Shown piece by piece: positions 22,651 to 34,900 of a stretch of 64,000 nt of DNA (position 1 is its first letter; each line of letters begins with the position of its first letter). Where the stretch lies: positions 59,377,149 through 59,441,148 of the forward strand of contig NC_135505.1 in NCBI RefSeq assembly GCF_052857255.1, in the 5' to 3' direction. Position numbers and translations under genes: made by a program. Under the pieces are notes generated by a model. The model saw only the letters and a list, made by a program, of their open reading frames with translations. It was not told the DNA's origin and did no database searches. Source of the stretch: Amblyomma americanum (taxonomy: Eukaryota > Arthropoda > Arachnida > Ixodida > Ixodidae).

Positions 22651-24330
22651 TTACAACTGATTCAATTTATGAAATCGGCAGAGAAGGGTCGGTCACTGCT
22701 CTGGATAGAACATCCAGTGCGAGTGGCAGATGACTTGTGATCTAGAGCTGCGAGAAGGCAGCCTACAGAGCAGAAAGCACATGCGATAAGAAGGCCTACT
22801 GAAACTTTTTCTTCTACGATCAACTTCATTTTGCGCATTTTCGCTGTGGTTCACAAACAACTTAAAACATACCGAGTGTAAGATCGCAAGAAACGCATAT
22901 ATAGATAAGTAGAAAATCTGCGGACTGCATTTGACGCCTTGCGATATAGTCACCTGCAATTGTTTGCATTTTTAAGTGTTTACCTGGATCTGAATGATGT
23001 GTGTCCGTTACAAAAATGAGCATTCAGTTTCTGGTGTCATGTTCATGCATTCCTTGTGACATATTGCAGAGGCATCAGGAAGTCAAGTATTGTTGCCTTT
23101 CAACATTAAATCTCAGCAAAGACTCTTTTGCAATATTACAGAAGACTTCCTTATGTCACTGGCGATCAGGCGCTCAAGTGACTTTTCTCGCCGTTAACCC
23201 CCTTGGAGAAATATCCGAAAAAAGATTCAAATGTTATTTCACAAGAATTTTTCTAATGTCATTACAAATTAAAATTCTTATGTTGTTTGCTTGCATTCCT
23301 TTATGTACGTAGAAAGGAATGCATGAATGAACTGGACCAGGCGCGGAAGGCATATTGAGGGGGAGGGTCACGGGCTGTACCCTTTTGTGACACTGCGGGC
23401 AGTCTGAGGTGGGGCTTTGGCCAGTGAATGTTTTCTGAAAAAAACATTGTTTGTGGATTGTTTTTTGTTGATTAAACAGAACGTTCTAATGTATTTTGTT
23501 CTTTAGTTACCAAATGAGTGGCCATTACCTCTGATCTTTATTCGGCGCGGTGAACGTAGCGAACGGTGGCAATCATATGGGTGGCTAACAAACATGTTAC
23601 CAGCAAGAGTGAAAGCAAAGCTCAGCTCTTTACCTGCAAAGTGCAAGAATATAGGCTCCAACGCACTAAGGCAAAGCAATCATTATCTAAATAAGGCTTA
23701 CTCAATCGCAGGTTCAAGCAGCGAGCTTAAGCGCGCAATCTCTGCTAACACTAACTCCGAACAGCAGTGCAAAATGAAACGCAACAAGAAAAAGGGTGAC
23801 AAACACGTATTCTACCAATGTGCAAGACAAAAAAGAAAACAGAGGGCAGCCCCTATTTATATTTTTTTATTCCGTTTTTTCTCTTTTTCACACTCTCAAC
23901 CTTGATTCACCTGCAAGTGTTTTCATTTTTTAAATGTTTACCTGGATGTGAAGGATGTGTGTCTCTGCCAACTCATACGTTGTGAACGTGCTATAGCGCA
24001 TTGTTCTAGTAATTTTTGTCCCGCAACGCCGCCTGTTTTACAGTGTAAGAATAAGCCGTGGTCGGTACCAAGGATTAGGAGCGCTAAGAGAGTAAAACAG
24101 ACAGCCGGTGTGTTCTAAGACTTATAATTTTCCGAAAGGTTTGATACGCCCAGTAAGTTGGACGTGAAAGCTCGTAGCATGTTGCACTCCAAACTGGCCT
24201 GAAAGGATCTGCTGAGCTAAGTTGTTTTTCCGTGCGCGCGTATAGCTGCTGCTTCTGCATTTATATGCAATGGAACCAAGAATTAACTGCAGCTCCACGT
24301 ATAATGCCCAAAACGTTTGCTGGTTACCGA
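22651..24330. other. no recognised gene
   Basis: Mostly A/T-rich. A 103-codon Lys-rich frame at 23,594-23,905 (starting MLPARVKAKLSS) has no recognisable domain and is not called as a gene. Confidence 0.4.
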
Positions 24331-24335
24331 TTGGT

Positions 24336-24500
24336 CGCGTGGTGTAGTGGTAAAGGCAAACCACTAGACCACGAGGTTAGAGTGGCTAGGTGGCTTGAGC
24401 CACGCCCCTACTTAAAGGGTTAAGCCTTATCCATGCATCCATCCATCGATCAGAGTGGGTTAGGGTTCAGAAGACTTCTGGTTCGAAGCCTCGCAGCAAG
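24336..24500 (+). mobile_element. tRNA-like SINE fragment
   Basis: GCGTGGTGTAGTGGTAAAGGC fits a pol III A box and D arm, and the later TCTGGTTCGAAGCC fits a B box, but they are about 130 bp apart, too far for one tRNA. The intervening (CATC)n-like stretch ATCCATGCATCCATCCATCG is typical of repeat tails. Most likely two pieces of tRNA-derived SINE. Confidence 0.45.
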
Positions 24501-25251
24501 AAATTTTTCCTTTCTTTTTTATTTGCTTGTCTTTTCTAATTTTAGATTTTATTTTCTAGTACTCATCCCAATATTTGCGCGAGGATTTGCAACGACGATT
24601 AAGACATCAGAGAGTCAAGAACCAGTCATCAGAAAAGCATTAATTAGGAACGCACACTAGAACCTTGGTGGCTAAATTGTTTTTGAAAACCATTAGGAAC
24701 ACACCAGGAAATGGCACCAGAAAATCATGAGAAAGGCATATGCGCCTAATGTTCAAAGTCATTAGAGTTTTTACGAACAGTAATTAGATGTTTTCGTAAA
24801 AGAAGAGGAAGCAAGAAAACCATCCGAAAAAAACACTAAGCTCGTCAATAGGAATTAGAATATGGCAGCCCGTGGCGAACAATGATATCAAATGTTTGCT
24901 CGCACGTGAAGCCTCCTTGCGCACAATGACAAGGACTTCTTAGATTTCCTTCGTGCGTTGCTGATAGCAGCATTTGAGGATTGCGCATTGCTCAAAAAGT
25001 CGAAAGGGACTTTCGTGCGATTTATAGTGGAGCGCTAGGAGCCCAGTACACGCGAAAGTTTTCTGCCACTCACGTCCGCCCATTCCAAGCACTTCAGACG
25101 ACAAGTTGCTTCAAAGGCCCATAAAATGCCGTACCCAGGTCGGACCAACACAAGGTGCCGAACACTGCACTCTCAGATGGAGTCAGCGGTATTTCCTGAA
25201 TCAATTTTGTTCCGTGTTATATAGAGATTACTAAGAGGGTTCTGTAACAAT
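24501..25251. other. no recognisable gene
   Basis: Spacer before the PLE fragment; nothing supportable is seen. Confidence 0.4.
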
Positions 25252-25800
25252 ATGGTTCAAAATGAACTGAAACCAAGTAATAGTGACAACACTGCCATAG
25301 TGCCATATGTTCACCATGTTTCCCCTACGCTTAAGCGTGTCGCGCGCAGAGTGGGTGTACTTGTCTTGTTTAGCGCGCGATTCAAACTGCAGCGTCTTCG
25401 CAAAAAAGTGAACTTTTCAGGAGCTAGAAAGACAGTAGGCGGCAAGGGGCATGAAAAGCGTTTTGTCCCTTGCCGCAGCCAGGTTGCTTACAAGGTGCCT
25501 TTGTCCTGTGCGGCCTCGTATATTCGCCAGACGGGACGATGCGTTAATAATCGCCTCAGGGAAAATGCATCTTCGCTAGAAGTTATTGTTCCCAAAAGCA
25601 ACCTGGTGCTGTACTATAAATCGTGTGAAAATTGTGTTCCAATCTTTACGAGCAGTGGGCAAATACTCAGATGCTACTCTGAGCAACGCATAAGGAAAAT
25701 CTTTCGAGCCCTTGTCACTGCGTGCAAAGGGGCTTCATGTGCAAGCAAACCTTCAATATCATTGTGTCGCCACGAGTTGGCATATCTTAATTCATTATGA
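25252..25800 (+). pseudogene. PLE GIY-YIG endonuclease domain, partial
   Basis: A 182-codon open frame with the PLE linker (AIVPYVHHVSPTLKRVARRV and VLFSARFKLQRL) followed by the GIY-YIG endonuclease region VAYKVPLSCAASYIRQTGRC and NNRLREN. In PLEs this nuclease nicks the target for insertion. Compared with the intact copies at 29,560-29,650 and 47,400, YIG reads YIR, the CG before it reads CA, and the His after RLRE is Asn, so activity is unlikely. The frame is unbroken, but the RT domain is absent and the start is a truncation point rather than a true start. Confidence 0.75.
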
Positions 25801-25960
25801 GGAGCGTAGTACTTTCGCTTTTGACGATGTTGTTTCCCCTTTTTTCTTGTTTCCGCGCACATGTCATTTTGTGTATTAATACGCTCACTCATACACTCAG
25901 CGCTCGTGTTTGTCTGTCTGCTTCTTCTTTGTCTCGTCTTTCTACGCTGTTTTTTTTTGT
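25252..25960 (+). mobile_element. 5'-truncated Penelope-like element (endonuclease end)
   Basis: Contains only the C-terminal part of the PLE protein (25,252-25,800) and the 3' region. The end carries a motif shared with the other PLEs in this window: CAGCGCTCGTG, then CTTCTTCTTTGTCTCGTCTT, then TACGCTGTT, at about 25,897-25,950. PLEs make target-primed copies that are often 5'-truncated, which fits the missing RT. Confidence 0.8.
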
Positions 25961-28341
25961 CAAAATATGAGTCATACGAAGCCTGCAGCACCTAACCTCA
26001 CAAATAGAAGTGCTTATGCAGCGTCAGTGCTCATTCGTGATGATCATGGGGAGGCCGCCGCTGGGCGGTACATTATCGCCATTGTATCTGCTCTGAAATT
26101 CTCCTTAAACTTCCTCCGGCTGCCGACGATATTATCTTGGCAAAATTTTTCCGGCTTCTCGCTTTAAGTTAATCTGTGCAATGGCCATGCGGACCACCTG
26201 AAATCTGTTAACGTCTTTAAATCCCGGCGTTTTGTTTGCCAACTTCCTGACTTCAAAGCGGTAATACGCAGCGAGCCTTCAGTGAATAATGACCAGATGG
26301 CCGAATGGAACATGCACGTAGTTCGAAGCGAAGCTCGAAAATGAGGAAGGGGCTGTGCAAAACGAGAGCAGGTATTAAGTGAACCTTTTTTAGCATTTAA
26401 GGTACAATGGCGCTTAAGCACACCACCTTGTCCTTCCACATCGCGATTGTCATAGTGTAAATCGGGTATTCTGACCGCAGAACGTAGCAACGACAAAGGC
26501 GAGAAGAAGCGGACGAGAGAAGACCCATTCGCCAAAACTTTCTCGGGCCAGAAAATAGTGAGTGAGGCAAAAAGATACCGAGGCAACTAAAAGTTCGTTA
26601 ACACTTTTTTCAGCACCCATTACAAAGGGAAGATAGAGTGTTGTATTAGCTACAATTTGCCGGGCCGCTACGTATTTGTAAATTCGATGAGCGGTATGGT
26701 GCATAAATTAGAGATTACAGGAACGCCAACCAACCCTGGTGCTCTTTCCGAATCTGGACGTGCAGCCAATAATTTTTCCCGGTACCTATGCACACCTGTG
26801 TCGCAAGTAACAGTTTTCGAAGCGTACTTTTCTACAATATGCAAAGAAATTTGTAAAGCATCATGATTGAAAAATGTGCAAGTGTTTTGTGCCTTCTGCT
26901 ATCGGCAATAAAATTTATCTTATTCGCAGAATGTTTGGCGTGCCGTAGCAGAGCCCAGTATCGTGATCGCTATCTCTGGCTATTGGTTTTCTGGCCATAC
27001 ATTGTTTTTTATCCATTCAAATTCTCATAATACACAAGCTCGTCTTTTTGGCGTGACTTGTCCTGTTTGCTAGTTCTCCCCGCAATATTTCACTGCTTTT
27101 GTGGAGGCAATATAGCAATTCACTATGATTCAACAAGCTGTCTGTCTGTGTTAAATTCTCTTAGATACGCTTAAGGTTTGCGCCGTGAGAGACTCAGGCT
27201 AATTACCCTAATATGCGGTATATATTCTGTAGAGCGAAACTTGAAAATGCTAATTCCTTTCATATCCTTTCGACTTATATTTCGTGCCTTTTAATTGTTA
27301 ATTGTACTTTAGTAGCGAGAGTTTAGGACAAGCGCTTCTGGTTCTCTTGGCTTACACCTCATTCCGCACTGCTTTGAACATATAAAAATTCCTCTCTGAC
27401 ATCATGTCTGATGTAATAATCAAAGCAAATGACCGAGTGGCTGCCGTTGCAGCGTTATAGGTGAAAATTGCAAAGCGTTATCCTGAATGCCTGGTGGTGG
27501 ACATTCATGAATTCGAACGGCTACAAGTGCAATCCGCGGATTTTCCACTCCTCCGTAAGGTTGCTTGTCTAATGCTTCTCTGCTCCTCGTGTTTTATGTT
27601 CTCTATCTGCGAGCCGCAAGGAAACCGTGCAAGATATTGAAATTGTAGTAAGGAAAGTTTCATAAAAGCATCTTATGAGTACGTGTCTACCGCTGCGTAG
27701 ACTGTCTCCTTGTTGCCTGAGATCAGAGATCACTCATTACTCGCACTGACTCTTCTATCGAGGGCAGTGAACCACCCTACTCCGCCGTGTGACCTACTGG
27801 AACGAGTATACCTTTCCCTTTCAGGCGCTTTGTACTGTGGGGTCCGCAGTGCTGTTTGAGACAGGAACGCTCCGCTAGCTCCGACCACAGCTGCTTCCGC
27901 TAAGAATAACACATCTAAGAATAGACAGCAGGCAAAGGTATTTATTGGGGAACTCCCCTACCTGATGGCCTCCTCGGTACAGCACTGCAGGCGGCAGGCG
28001 GGCGAGCAACGCAAACGGAGTGGCGTTACCTTGACAGGTGCGGCTCCCAGCGTGGTCCAGACGCGTCCACCTGCATCGCCGTGGCTCCGTCGTCTAGCCT
28101 ACCGCCAACTCCCGTACAGCCGCCGAGTACAAGAGCTGGGGGAAAAGAAGTTCGCCTCTCCCCCACGTTCTCCACTGCCGCTCGGAGGGAACATGGGGAG
28201 GTCCGCTGTAGATTTTGGTTGCAGCCGTGGTTTGTCACAAGAGAAAAGCTGCCTGCGGCGGCTGAGGGGAAAACCGATTTCCAAACTACACCATCGTGTA
28301 CAAAGCAAACTTACAGCTTTCTTTTAAAGACGGTTGCACCT
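25961..28341. other. no recognised gene; GC-rich block at 27,960-28,330
   Basis: The first 1.9 kb is A/T-rich with short frames only. From about 27,960 the sequence becomes GC-rich with overlapping short frames on both strands and no recognisable product, right up to the PLE coding region. Confidence 0.4.
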
Positions 28342-28343
28342 AG

Positions 28344-29897
28344 CTCTGCAGCCGCTTAAATCTAGAAAAACTTGTTACAAGCATAAATGCTGCTGGCAAG
28401 GCCAGTCTGGACATATTCTTCACAGCGAAGACGCATAAAGCAGACTGCCCATTGAGGGTAATTGTCACTGAGAATGGCACTTGGCAGAAAGCTTTGGGGC
28501 AATTCCTTCAGTCTAGGCTCAAGGTTCTGGCACTTGACGATCCCTTCCTTCTGAAGGACTCGAGTAAAGTTCTTGACTTCCTGAAATCTAACCGCAGAGC
28601 TCTCATGCCATTCTCGGTTGACATTAAAGATCTTTATTATTATTTGCCACATGACCAGCTTTTGTCTTGTGTTGAAAGTAGCATCGATGCGTTCGGCTCG
28701 GTTGCATTTCAAAATTCTTCGGGTATGTCGGTAGGTGGCTTCTTAGAATTGTTGACGGTCTATCTTAATTCCACTTTTGTTAAATGGGGCGAGAGCAGTT
28801 ACATTCAGAAAAGCGGTGTGTGCATTGGCTCATGCATTGCTCCCATCCTCAGTGACATCTACCTTGCCCATCATGACCGACTGCTCGCTGAACGACTCCC
28901 TTCACTTGTCACAAAAGTTTTTAGATTTGTAGACGATTACATAGTATTACTTGCTGACAATGTTTGCTCCTTTCCATGTACTGTTTCTCGTGTTCTCTCC
29001 TCCTTTGAGCAGTGCCTGTCACCTCTCATGTTGACACATGAGACACCTGAGAGTGGGTCACTACGCTTCCTTGATTTAAGGCTTTCTCTAGCAGAAAGAC
29101 ACTTATGCTGGCGGTATGAGCCGAGAGGGGGCAAGTCCCTGCTTCCTTATAGTTCTGCCCACTCTAAGATTGTTAAGCGCGGCATCGCGAACCTGTGTTT
29201 TACTAATGCTCTAAAGAAATCTTGTCTGTACTCTATGGGTGACAGCTTTAACAAACAGTCTTCTAGGCTGGAAAGAGCAGGCTACCCTAAGACACTTCTC
29301 ATCTCGGTAGCAGAAGGCCTCCTGAAGAAGCTTAAGGGAGGAATACGCGAAGTGGCGGTTCCAGACAAACACAACAAGGTTGTTGTGATTCCTTACCTGC
29401 ACGCGGTGTCTCACCGGTTGAAGAGAATAGGCCAGCGGGCTGATGTTAGAGTGGTGTTTTCGGCTCCCGACAAGCTCTCCAAGCTCTGCCACAGAGTAAA
29501 CGCCCCTGCAGAGCGTAAACCAGCCTGCCCGGTCAAACACCGTTCACCGTTTGTATCCTGCAAAGTCGGTGTCGTGTATAAAATTCCTTTGAGTTGTGGC
29601 AGGGCTTACATAGGCCAAACTGGTCGGTGCCTTAATGAGCGACTGATGGAGCACTCTAATGACGTCAGCAACACAGCAAAGAGGAACCTGGGAGTGCATT
29701 GCTTGAAGTGTCCGTCTCGCCCTTGCAAGCCGTTGTTTCAAGATTGCACTGTTCTAGATAAAAATGCCCATCAAAGCACTTGCGAAATCATGGAGGCATT
29801 GCACATCTTGAAACTAGGAGAGGACTGTGTCAGCTCTCCCTCCATCGCCCTGACGAAACGAGAAGTAGATTATTTGAGCCAGATGTCATCTAGGTGA
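28344..29897 (+). CDS. Penelope-like RT / GIY-YIG endonuclease, 5'-truncated
   Basis: This enzyme nicks target DNA and copies its RNA template into the genome. Counting from the Leu codon at 28,452: RT motif A FSVDIKDLYYYLPH at residues 54-67, motif B GVCIGSCIAPILSDIYL at 122-138, motif C FRFVDDYIVLL (F-V-D-D box) at 157-167, and SGSLRFLDLRL at 201-211. The linker VVIPYLHAVSHRLKR (311-325) and the FSAPDKL block lead to the endonuclease GVVYKIPLSCGRAYIGQTGR at 373-392 with ERLMEH. All catalytic motifs are intact over 517 codons. There is no ATG start: the frame opens at a TAG at 28,341, and the usual N-terminal part is missing. It is the most intact PLE protein in the window. Confidence 0.9.
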   Translation, partial: LCSRLNLEKLVTSINAAGKASLDIFFTAKTHKADCPLRVIVTENGTWQKALGQFLQSRLKVLALDDPFLLKDSSKVLDFLKSNRRALMPFSVDIKDLYYYLPHDQLLSCVESSIDAFGSVAFQNSSGMSVGGFLELLTVYLNSTFVKWGESSYIQKSGVCIGSCIAPILSDIYLAHHDRLLAERLPSLVTKVFRFVDDYIVLLADNVCSFPCTVSRVLSSFEQCLSPLMLTHETPESGSLRFLDLRLSLAERHLCWRYEPRGGKSLLPYSSAHSKIVKRGIANLCFTNALKKSCLYSMGDSFNKQSSRLERAGYPKTLLISVAEGLLKKLKGGIREVAVPDKHNKVVVIPYLHAVSHRLKRIGQRADVRVVFSAPDKLSKLCHRVNAPAERKPACPVKHRSPFVSCKVGVVYKIPLSCGRAYIGQTGRCLNERLMEHSNDVSNTAKRNLGVHCLKCPSRPCKPLFQDCTVLDKNAHQSTCEIMEALHILKLGEDCVSSPSIALTKREVDYLSQMSSR

Positions 29898-30344
29898 TTT
29901 CTTCATTCGGTTTTGATTTTCAGCGATTTTAGAACCTTTTGGCTCTTAGTAGTTTTCAGGTGTGTTTGCCGCCATGTCATGAGCAGCCTCTTATTTGCCC
30001 CTTTTGGCCCTGCAATTTTAAAGTCTCTCTCGCACGGTTTTAGATCTTTTATTACCCTTTTCTTTTGGCTTTCTTTTCCCCTAGCAAATTGTTAGTGCTC
30101 TGCTTTTTGCTCCCTAGTTTCATTCCTCGCCTTGTACTGCGGTTTAGGCCCTTTGGCTCTTGTTTTTGTGTTTTTGTTGCAAAATGCCGGTGCCTTGTCT
30201 TATCGTTCATCATTGACTTGCACTGCGTTGTTGTTTGTTATTAGCAGTCACCCTTGTGCGCTGTTGCAGCCTCTTCTTTTCGCCTTTAAATATCTTATCC
30301 CGCGTATCAATTCCAGCAGTAGCGGCATCATGCGTTCCCTTCCT

Positions 30345-30490
30345 TTTCCTGTATAAATATCCCCTTTCCGCAATAAAAATTCAGTTGAAGTCAGCGCTGT
30401 GGTGTCTTGTCTCGCTTCGTCCCCGTCTTTATTCGCGCTGTATCGCATTATGGAAAATTACCAACTAGCCCGATCTGCCACTCTTGCAAG
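30345..30490 (+). promoter_or_regulatory. PLE terminal region with TATA box and conserved end motif
   Basis: TATAAATA at 30,352-30,359 is followed about 25-30 bp later by TTCAGTTG, an initiator-like site, and then by the PLE end motif CAGCGCTGTG...CGTCTTTATTCGCGCTG. PLEs are known to carry promoter sequence in terminal repeats (pLTRs), which fits this layout. Activity is inferred only. Confidence 0.5.
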
Positions 30491-30541
30491 TTAAAGTCAG
30501 TCTCCAGATTTTTTCTGTTATTTTGCGCGTATACTGCGGGG

Positions 30542-31911
30542 ATGCTGTCCCCCCCTCATACGGCGATAGATCTGAGCCCTCTTGGGCATCCGAATGTCCT
30601 GGCGGCCTTCTCCTCCAGCTCGTCGAGGAAGCGGTGCAGCCGTCCGAGCGACCCCGACAGCGATGACACCATCGAATCCCTCAGTGAGGCCAGCAGTGAG
30701 GACGGCTTTGAGACTTACCTCTGCTGGAAGATCAAGAGAAGACTGCTAAGAGCCGGATCGTCATCCAGTCAGTCCACTGTGAAAACAACTGGCAACACAC
30801 CGGCACACACCATCCTCGTCCTTCCTGCGCAGCCAGCCAACAACATGAGGCTGCTTTACAGGCAAGTCGTCTCTGTAGAACGCGAGGCCCTCTTGGCTAA
30901 TGAACTCAAGGACGTTCGAGTGAATGCGCGGAACAGCACTCTATCCGTTGATGTCCACCATGCGGCTGCGCTGGAACCACTGCGGGCCATAACTCAGCTC
31001 GGCGGTTTATTAGTACGTACTGTTATTCCGCTCGGCGGGATGAGTCCTCCTCCAGCATAATCTATGATGTCGACAGGGCTATCACGCGAGATGATTTGCC
31101 CATTCTCGTGAGGCCGACAAATGAAGGCACCGTAATTCTACGGATATCGTGTCTGGGCAATTCCCGTTGTGTGAAGATTTTGTTCCAAGGCGACAGCCTT
31201 CCATCAAACGTAAAGGTTGGCCATTTCCGTCATGCCATGCGGCAATTTAATCCAATACCCCTGCAATGCAACAAATGCTTGGAGCTGGGTCATGTGAGCG
31301 GGGTCTGCGAGAACACGAGAGTGTGCTCTCGTTGTGCCGGAGCTCACAGCGCTGAGTCCTGTAATGCACAAGTGGTTAGGTTTTCCAACTGTAACGTGCC
31401 TCATGACACCTCATCTAAGAATTGTCTGCCCACAAAACACGAGCGTGCCGTTCTAAAGCAAATGGTTCGGGGCAATTCTACGCACCGTGAAGCTGCCGCG
31501 ACTGTTCGGAAAAGGCGTTCTCGCCGCAAAAATAACTCAAGAAAGTCTATTGCAAAAAGTAACCATATCGACGCGCCCACTGCACCTCCTTATCAACCTC
31601 TTCCCGTGCCGCCACGTTCAAGTGTGTCCAGTCAGAGAAATATCGCCAAGAATAAAAAGACCTCTTCGTGTGCGGATGCTAGGCAATCGCTGCCGCCGTT
31701 ACGTCCTGCTGAGCCTCGAAAGCGCAAGCTCCCATCGCCGAGCTCACCTATCGTTAGAGAAGGGCTCCTACAGCAAGATCGCCAAGCCCTCGTGATCCTC
31801 AGGACGGTGGTCAATGCCATTCGCCCTCTGATACAGGCCCTGCAATCGTCAATCACCCGAAGCGTCTTAATGGTGCTCGAATCTACGGTTCCTGCACTAC
31901 TAGATATTTAA
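30542..31911 (+). pseudogene. I-clade LINE ORF1 (RNA-binding, zinc knuckle), one frameshift
   Basis: ORF1 proteins coat the LINE RNA. The first part starts MLSPPHTAIDLSPLGHPN, is rich in Ser and acidic residues, and ends with a fold containing AALEPLRAITQLGGLLVRTV. A one-base frame change near 31,035-31,045 breaks it; the frame continues from 31,096. There CNKCLELGHVSGVC (CX2CX4HX4C) and CSRCAGAHSAESC (CX2CX3HX4C) are intact, and a third knuckle has lost its first Cys (F96, counting from 31,096). A Lys/Arg/Pro-rich tail follows. About 457 codons if the shift is ignored, a normal length for this type. Confidence 0.8.
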
Positions 31912-31949
31912 TCAGAATGGCTGGCCAGCTTCCCACGTTTGGTGAGGAA

Positions 31950-34900
31950 GTCAGGGGCGCTGCGCTCTTCCAGTGAAACGCAAAAGACCTAAAGCCACGA
32001 ATCGCAAGTTTTCGGCAATATGTTTTCAACAACCACTTCCCGATATTGGTCATCTCTGAACCTAACTTATCCCAAGCATTCAGGCTTTCCGGGTATGAGC
32101 CCTCCTTTGCTCCGACATGCGAGGAGCGCAGCAAAGTTCTGGTCTAGATCCGCACCGACATAACGTACATTTGCTGCCCAGTTCAACCACACAATAACAA
32201 TCAGTACATGTGTTTCATAGTCAAAAAAGGATCCATAAAGTTCACACTGATTGCGTGGTATGTCTCACCCTCCTCTCAATTGGACTACGAGAGGTTGAAG
32301 ACAATTATGGAGGCAACCCGGGCTCCTTAGATTATTAGCGGCGATCTCAACGCCCACCACTAACTGTGGGGAAGTCCTATAGTCAACGCGAGAGGCAGGA
32401 TTTTGGCCTTATTTGCTTAAGAAAGTGAACTTCACGTAATGAATGACTGCAGCCCGACATACCTGCGAGGAAGTTCATAAGAGCAGTTGTCTAGACCTGA
32501 TGATAGTGTCACGGTCTCTGCACCGGCGTGTCCACTGGTTTGTGATGTTGAGACCCACGTGAGTGACCACATACCCACCCACCTCGAGATTCCAGGTCTT
32601 GGGGCGTCCGGCCCAGCTAAGCACGCGCATATCGATTGGACGCCATTTAAAACTCGAATGGAAGAGGCGTTCAGAGAAGTCCTCACTTCAAGTTTGGAGG
32701 ACATCATAGCAACCGCAATGAAGGATGGTAGAGGCTTCCTCACGTCAACAAGAATGCGCACTGAATTTGATATAAAATCAGGCCACCTACATGCTATTCA
32801 TCGGCGTGCAGAAAGGCGTTAGCGACAGACAAAATGCGTAAGGTACCTCAGAGAGGCGCGTCGTTTGCAGATAAAAATCAAGCGACGAATGAACAAGCTG
32901 GTGAAACAGCGCTGGAAGTCCTTCTGTCAATTTCTTGATCCTCGAACGCCCATGTTCCTCATTTGGCGGACAGTGCGGGGGCTTCGAACGCTCCCACAGC
33001 AAAGACAGACTTTCTATGCGTTGGCTCTACAGCAAAACCGTCACCAGATTGAAGTTGCAACTGACTTCTGCAGGACGATCGCGGGTGCAGTGAATACCTC
33101 GGGTTCCCAGCGTGTTCCTCCTGCATCACGGGATTCAGCGACGGATGTTGTCTTTACTCGTGAGGAACTTGATGCTGACCTTGCAGAAAGTAAGCTTCCG
33201 TCTGCACCAGGTCCAGACGACATTACATATGTTGCGCAGTGGCACGTTGGCCACGACGTGCGTAGAGAGCTACTCAGCCTTTACAACCACTCGTGGCAAG
33301 ACGGAGTTGTTCCTCCCCAGTGGAAATCCAGTTGCATGATACCATTACAAAGCCAGGGAAATCCCCGCTCGACCTGTCATCATACAGGCTAATAGCTTTG
33401 GCCAGTTGTGTGGGAAGTCATGGAAAGAATGCTTCTGGCGCGTCTTGAGTGGTACCTTGAGAACAATAACGTGTATCTCAAGGCCATGGGAGGTTTCCGA
33501 CGGGGTCGCTCCTCTACAGACAACGTCATTGATCTTGTGTTCACAGTACAGCAACAGAAATGCCAGAAGCGCATGTGCGTGGCACTTTAACTTGATATTA
33601 AAGGTGCATAGAATAACGTGACACATGAGGTCATCCTTGATGCCCTAGAGGCTGTTGGAATCGGTGGACGGATGTATAGGTGAATCCAAAGCTATTCGTT
33701 CAAACGGACATTTTTTATTATGTGTGAAGATGGCTCCACACCCGTGCATTACGCCTACCGGGGCGTGCCCCTGGGTGGAGTGCTCAGTCCTGCTTTGTTT
33801 TACCTAACTCTTGTAAGACTCCCGCAGTACATAGCTAATACTTTCCATATCTCTATGTATGCCCACGACATCTGCATCTGGCTCTCCTCTGTGACGCGTC
33901 TCCAGGTGCGAGCAAAACTTCAGAGGGCAGCAACCATAACTTCGTCCTGTCTCGGAGAGCAAGGTCTGAGCGTGTCAGCCGAGAAGTGCGCTATAGTGAC
34001 ATTTACGCCCAAAACTGTGTCTCGTTATCCGCTAACTATTGACGGCCAAGTGATTGCCTATTGTGCATCTCGTCATGTTTTAGGAATTGTTATAGATAAG
34101 AATTTGTCATGAAGCCCGCATTGCATCATTGTAAAAAAGCTAATCTCTTTTACACACCTGCACAGATTTCTTCGCGGAAAATCATGGAGCTTTTCGATTC
34201 TATCAATGCTGCAACTCTACAGAGCACTCTTTTTGGGATTTTTGCGGTATAGTGCACCGGTGCTTTCAAGCACATGCAAGACGAATTTGCGTGCCCTCCA
34301 AACTATACAAGGTCAGGAACTTCGCTCAAGCCTGGGTCTCCCTCGCAGCGCATCAACTGTTGCTACCATTGCATTCGCCCAGGACTACCCACTCTCGACG
34401 CATATAAGCCTAGACACGCTGTGGATCAACATACGGCTTCCCCAGCACCACCTTGTGTCAGTGGAAAATCAGACTACACGCAACGTTATCAAAGGTTATA
34501 GCAGCCCACCAGTCGTCCATCCCATCCCAGTTCACCCCGGCAGCACGGCCTTCCTCTGCGTTGTGGTGTCTGCGGGAGCCGTGCGTGCGGCTTACAATTC
34601 CGGGCTTAACGAAAAAATGAATTTATCGTCACCGGCCAATAAACATTTGACCCTCCACCTACTCCACGCTGCATATAGTGACCACACTCATGTGTATACA
34701 TATGGTTAGGTCTCAGGTACAAGTTAAACTTACCCCTTTGTCATTCCTGTGAGACAGACCAGTATTATCCAGCAAACTGCGCATCGGACAACCTCCACCG
34801 GGTTCGAATTGGCCGCACATCATGCGGCTGTGCAGTCCATTGTTGCACAAATTCCCCACAAATGGGCTGTGTTCTGCGAGTGAAAAGCAGCCCTGCACTG

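Larger units (their letters stand above)
28342..30490 (+). mobile_element. Penelope-like element with a long intact reading frame
   Basis: A 5'-truncated PLE: 517 open codons of RT plus GIY-YIG endonuclease (28,344-29,897), a T-rich 3' region, and a terminal block with TATAAATA at 30,352-30,359, CAGCGCTGTG at 30,393 and TTATTCGCGCTGTA at 30,429. After this come TTACCAACTAGCCC bases also seen (ACCAACTCGCTC) at the end of the PLE at 50,240. Target-site duplications were not found, and the next element, an I-clade LINE, starts within tens of bases. Confidence 0.88.
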